51,373 nt of DNA from Nocardioides flavescens (GTDB taxonomy: Bacteria > Actinomycetota > Actinomycetes > Propionibacteriales > Nocardioidaceae), in the NCBI RefSeq assembly GCF_009823805.1, contig NZ_WUEK01000018.1, forward strand, positions 1 through 51,373, written 5' to 3'. A model generated the notes under the pieces. That model saw only the letters and a list, made by a program, of their open reading frames with translations. It did not search any database and was not told the DNA's origin. Of this stretch, positions 49,685 through 51,373 are shown piece by piece. Within the stretch, counting starts at the first letter, position 1. Every line of letters starts with the position of its first letter. A program made the position numbers and the translations under genes.

Positions 49685-50806
49685 ATGGAGTCCGGCGCCG
49701 TGGTGATCCCACCGTACGTCGGTCGACCCCTGCGCCTCGCCCCCTTCCGCGCGCTGCGACTGCAGCCGCGACGGGTCGGCGACCCGGCCTCTGCACGTCT
49801 CTTCGCCCGGCCCTACAGGTCGGTCGCGGATCGTCTCGCGCAGTGGGAGTCCCGTGGACACCTGCACCGCGACGACCAGCCCGCGGTCTACCTCCACGAG
49901 TACACCGCCGGCGGGTTGACCGTGCGCGGTCTCGTCGGCGCACTCGACATCTCGCACCGGGCCTCGGGCCCCGCGGACCGGGCGGTGCTGCCGCACGAAG
50001 GGATCCACCCCGTCCAGGCCGACGAGCTCGCCGACCGGATGACCGCCCTCTGCCTGAACCCCGCGCCGATCCTCCTGGTGCACCGCGCTCCCCCCGATCT
50101 GCGCGTCCTCGTCGAGGAGGTCGTGGCGGGCGTCCCCCTCGACGACTTCGTCGACCGCAGCGATCAGCGCCACCGCCTGTGGGCGGTGCGCGAGCCCGAC
50201 CGCGTCGAGCGGATCGACGCCGCACTGGCGTCCAGCCAGGCCCTCATCGCCGACGGGCACCACCGCTATGCGGCCTACCTCAGGATGCAGCGCCGCTCCC
50301 CCGGCCCGGCGACCGACCAGGGCCTGGCCATGCTGGTCGACCAGGAGGACACGCCGCTCTTCCTCGGACCCATCCACCGGGTCCTGCTCGGCACCACGCT
50401 CGACGACCTCGGGACCGCCGCGGAAGCGGTCGGCGCGGGGTTCGACCTCGTCGACCGCGCCGCTGCGGTGCAGGCGCTCGGTCCCTCGACCCTCGCCGTG
50501 GGCGACGGGCGTCGGTGGGCCAGCATCAAGCTCCAGCTGCCGCCTGGTCGTGCCGCCGTCGAGGCCCTCCACGAGGAGATCGTCCCCTCGCTCGCCCGCG
50601 GTCCCCAGAAGGTGGAGTACCACCACTCCGTCGAGGCGACGCTGGCTCGGCTGCGCCGTGACGCCGTCGCCGTGCTGATGCCGGCGCCCGACGTCGACCT
50701 GGTCCACGCCATCGCGGCCGCCGACCGCCTGCTCCCCGAGAAGGCGACGTCCTTCCAGCCGAAGCCGAGTGTCGGAGTGCTCATCCGGTCGTTGCGCGAC
50801 GAGTGA
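49685..50806 (+). CDS. DUF1015 family protein
   Basis: A 373-residue protein. The signature LIADGHHRYAAYLRMQ, preceded by WAVREPDRVERID, identifies the DUF1015 family, found widely in bacteria with no established biochemical role (proposed links to serine or tRNA metabolism are not firm). The N-terminal RLAPFRALRLQP and C-terminal ADRLLPEKATSFQPKPSVGVLIRSL also fit, where the last segment is the usual end of the family. No signal or membrane helix. It overlaps the convergent SSB-like gene by 26 bp. Confidence 0.88.
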   Translation: MESGAVVIPPYVGRPLRLAPFRALRLQPRRVGDPASARLFARPYRSVADRLAQWESRGHLHRDDQPAVYLHEYTAGGLTVRGLVGALDISHRASGPADRAVLPHEGIHPVQADELADRMTALCLNPAPILLVHRAPPDLRVLVEEVVAGVPLDDFVDRSDQRHRLWAVREPDRVERIDAALASSQALIADGHHRYAAYLRMQRRSPGPATDQGLAMLVDQEDTPLFLGPIHRVLLGTTLDDLGTAAEAVGAGFDLVDRAAAVQALGPSTLAVGDGRRWASIKLQLPPGRAAVEALHEEIVPSLARGPQKVEYHHSVEATLARLRRDAVAVLMPAPDVDLVHAIAAADRLLPEKATSFQPKPSVGVLIRSLRDE

Positions 50807-51143
50807 TCCGCGCGGCGGTGACCTCGACCTCCACGCGTGACAGCGTGCCGCCGCCGGCCGAGCGGTAGAACCGGCGGCGCAACGCGCCCTCCACCTCGAC
50901 CATGTCGTCGGGTCTCCAGCCGCTCACGCGACGACGCAGTCCCTTGGCCCAGACGGCGCAGTCGACGGTGTCGACCCTGCGGCGCTCCCCGGCGACCGAC
51001 GGCCGGTCCACCACGACCCGCACCAGCAGCACGACATCGCCGCTCGGCAGCTCGCGTTCTTCGGGCACCCCCGACACGCGTCCGGCCACCCGGACCTCGT
51101 TCACGAACGCGAGGGCGTTCTCTTCCACCTTCTGGGCGCTCAT
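50781..51143 (-). CDS. Single-stranded DNA-binding (SSB-like) OB-fold protein
   Basis: A 120-residue protein whose pattern (NEVRVAGRVSGVPEERELPSGD, VLLVRVVVD, DTVDCAVWAKGLRRRVSGWRPDDMVEVEGALRRRFYR) follows the OB fold of bacterial SSB. It lacks the long Gly-rich linker and acidic DDDIPF-like tail used to recruit repair proteins, so it is not the main replicative SSB. Short SSB paralogues are common in Actinobacteria. ATG at 51143 follows GGAGG. Its 3' end overlaps the DUF1015 gene on the other strand. Confidence 0.82.
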   Translation of the reverse strand: MSAQKVEENALAFVNEVRVAGRVSGVPEERELPSGDVVLLVRVVVDRPSVAGERRRVDTVDCAVWAKGLRRRVSGWRPDDMVEVEGALRRRFYRSAGGGTLSRVEVEVTAARITRRATTG

Positions 51144-51283
51144 CGCCACCACCTCCACAGCCACTCTCACCGCGCGGGCGACGGCACGGAACCAGCACCG
51201 CACGGTCTGTGGAGAACGTCGAGCGGCGGGACGGTTGTGGATGAATTCGTGACATCCGACGCGAAAAGCCCTGAAATGCAGTT

Positions 51284-51315
51284 CAGCGCCGCACCCGGTG
51301 TCGGGTGCGGCGCTG
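51284..51315 (-). terminator. Terminator of the rRNA operon
   Basis: A perfect 14-bp stem (CAGCGCCGCACCCG and its complement) with a 4-base loop, about 14 bp after the 5S 3' end on the minus strand. A TTTT run lies further on. The gap 51144-51283 holds no gene I can support. Confidence 0.85.
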
Positions 51316-51328
51316 ATACTGAATGTGT

Positions 51329-51373
51329 GTCCGGCGGCGTCCTACTCTCCCACAACCTCTCGGTTGCAGTACC
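51329..51373 (-). rRNA. 5S ribosomal RNA, 3' end only (cut by window edge)
   Basis: On the minus strand the sequence reads GGTACTGCAACCGAGAGGTT, then GTGGGAGAGTAGGACGCCGC, then CGGAC, which is the conserved 3' third of actinobacterial 5S rRNA, including the loop and closing stem. The rest, and presumably the 23S and 16S genes, lie to the right of the window. Confidence 0.93.

Noticed and set aside
51144..51203. Longer SSB-like protein starting at 51203
   Set aside because: The ATG at 51143 has a good GGAGG site and gives the normal start of the OB fold.

Overview
The window is GC-rich actinobacterial chromosome, most like Nocardioides or another Nocardioidaceae. The signs are very high G+C at third codon positions, frequent GTG starts, many 4-bp GTGA/ATGA gene overlaps, and a gene order over 23.7-50 kb that follows the conserved actinobacterial block known in Mycobacterium tuberculosis as roughly Rv1692-Rv1713. 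The genus is inferred from style and remembered synteny; no database was searched.

Left part (0-23.6 kb), accessory. An eight-copy 55-bp tandem array (63-505) precedes a coupled operon of ABC ATPase, FtsX-like permease and secreted serine hydrolase. After a small zinc-ribbon protein comes a complete long-chain olefin pathway, oleA, a fused oleBC, and oleD. Next are a small unknown protein, a STAS anti-anti-sigma factor, a membrane protein, a tetR-MFS efflux operon with a clear palindromic operator, an acyl-CoA dehydrogenase with a convergent TetR gene, a tRNA-Pro(GGG), and katG. Two small sigma-factor genes then lie back to back (18.9-20.9 kb). Each overlaps a gene for a single-pass membrane protein, and each is preceded by the same ECF-like promoter layout (CAACC, 16 bp, CGTC/CGTA). 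Secreted proteins of unknown function and an alpha/beta hydrolase follow.

Right part (23.7-51.4 kb), core. Read on the minus strand, this holds HAD phosphatase - small protein - tlyA - nadK - recN - steA - mctB/steB-like - pyrG, then nudix - xerD - DUF3516-type helicase, then parA - RHH protein - scpA - scpB - rluB, then aroH - tyrA - cmk - plsC - der. It covers ribosome maturation (TlyA, RluB, Der), chromosome segregation and condensation (ParA, ScpAB, XerD), DNA repair (RecN), nucleotide and NAD metabolism (PyrG, Cmk, NadK), tyrosine synthesis and septum-associated proteins. Genes that interrupt the block are pepN, the helicase with DUF3060-like and GNAT genes, and a VOC gene. Three of the break points carry palindromic repeats. 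The window ends with a plus-strand DUF1015 gene, an SSB-like gene and the 3' end of a minus-strand 5S rRNA.

The most unusual content is repeat structure: the 55-bp array; solo copies of the same palindromic element at 28.5 kb and inside the 5' end of xerD; two long palindromes sharing a GACGTTCTGG core, each between convergent genes; and a 10-bp satellite (13 identical copies) that starts at the recN stop codon. I found no CRISPR array, prophage, insertion sequence or clearly new multi-gene defence system. The best candidates for undescribed biology are the mirror-image sigma/membrane-protein pair and the palindromic repeat family that enters xerD.
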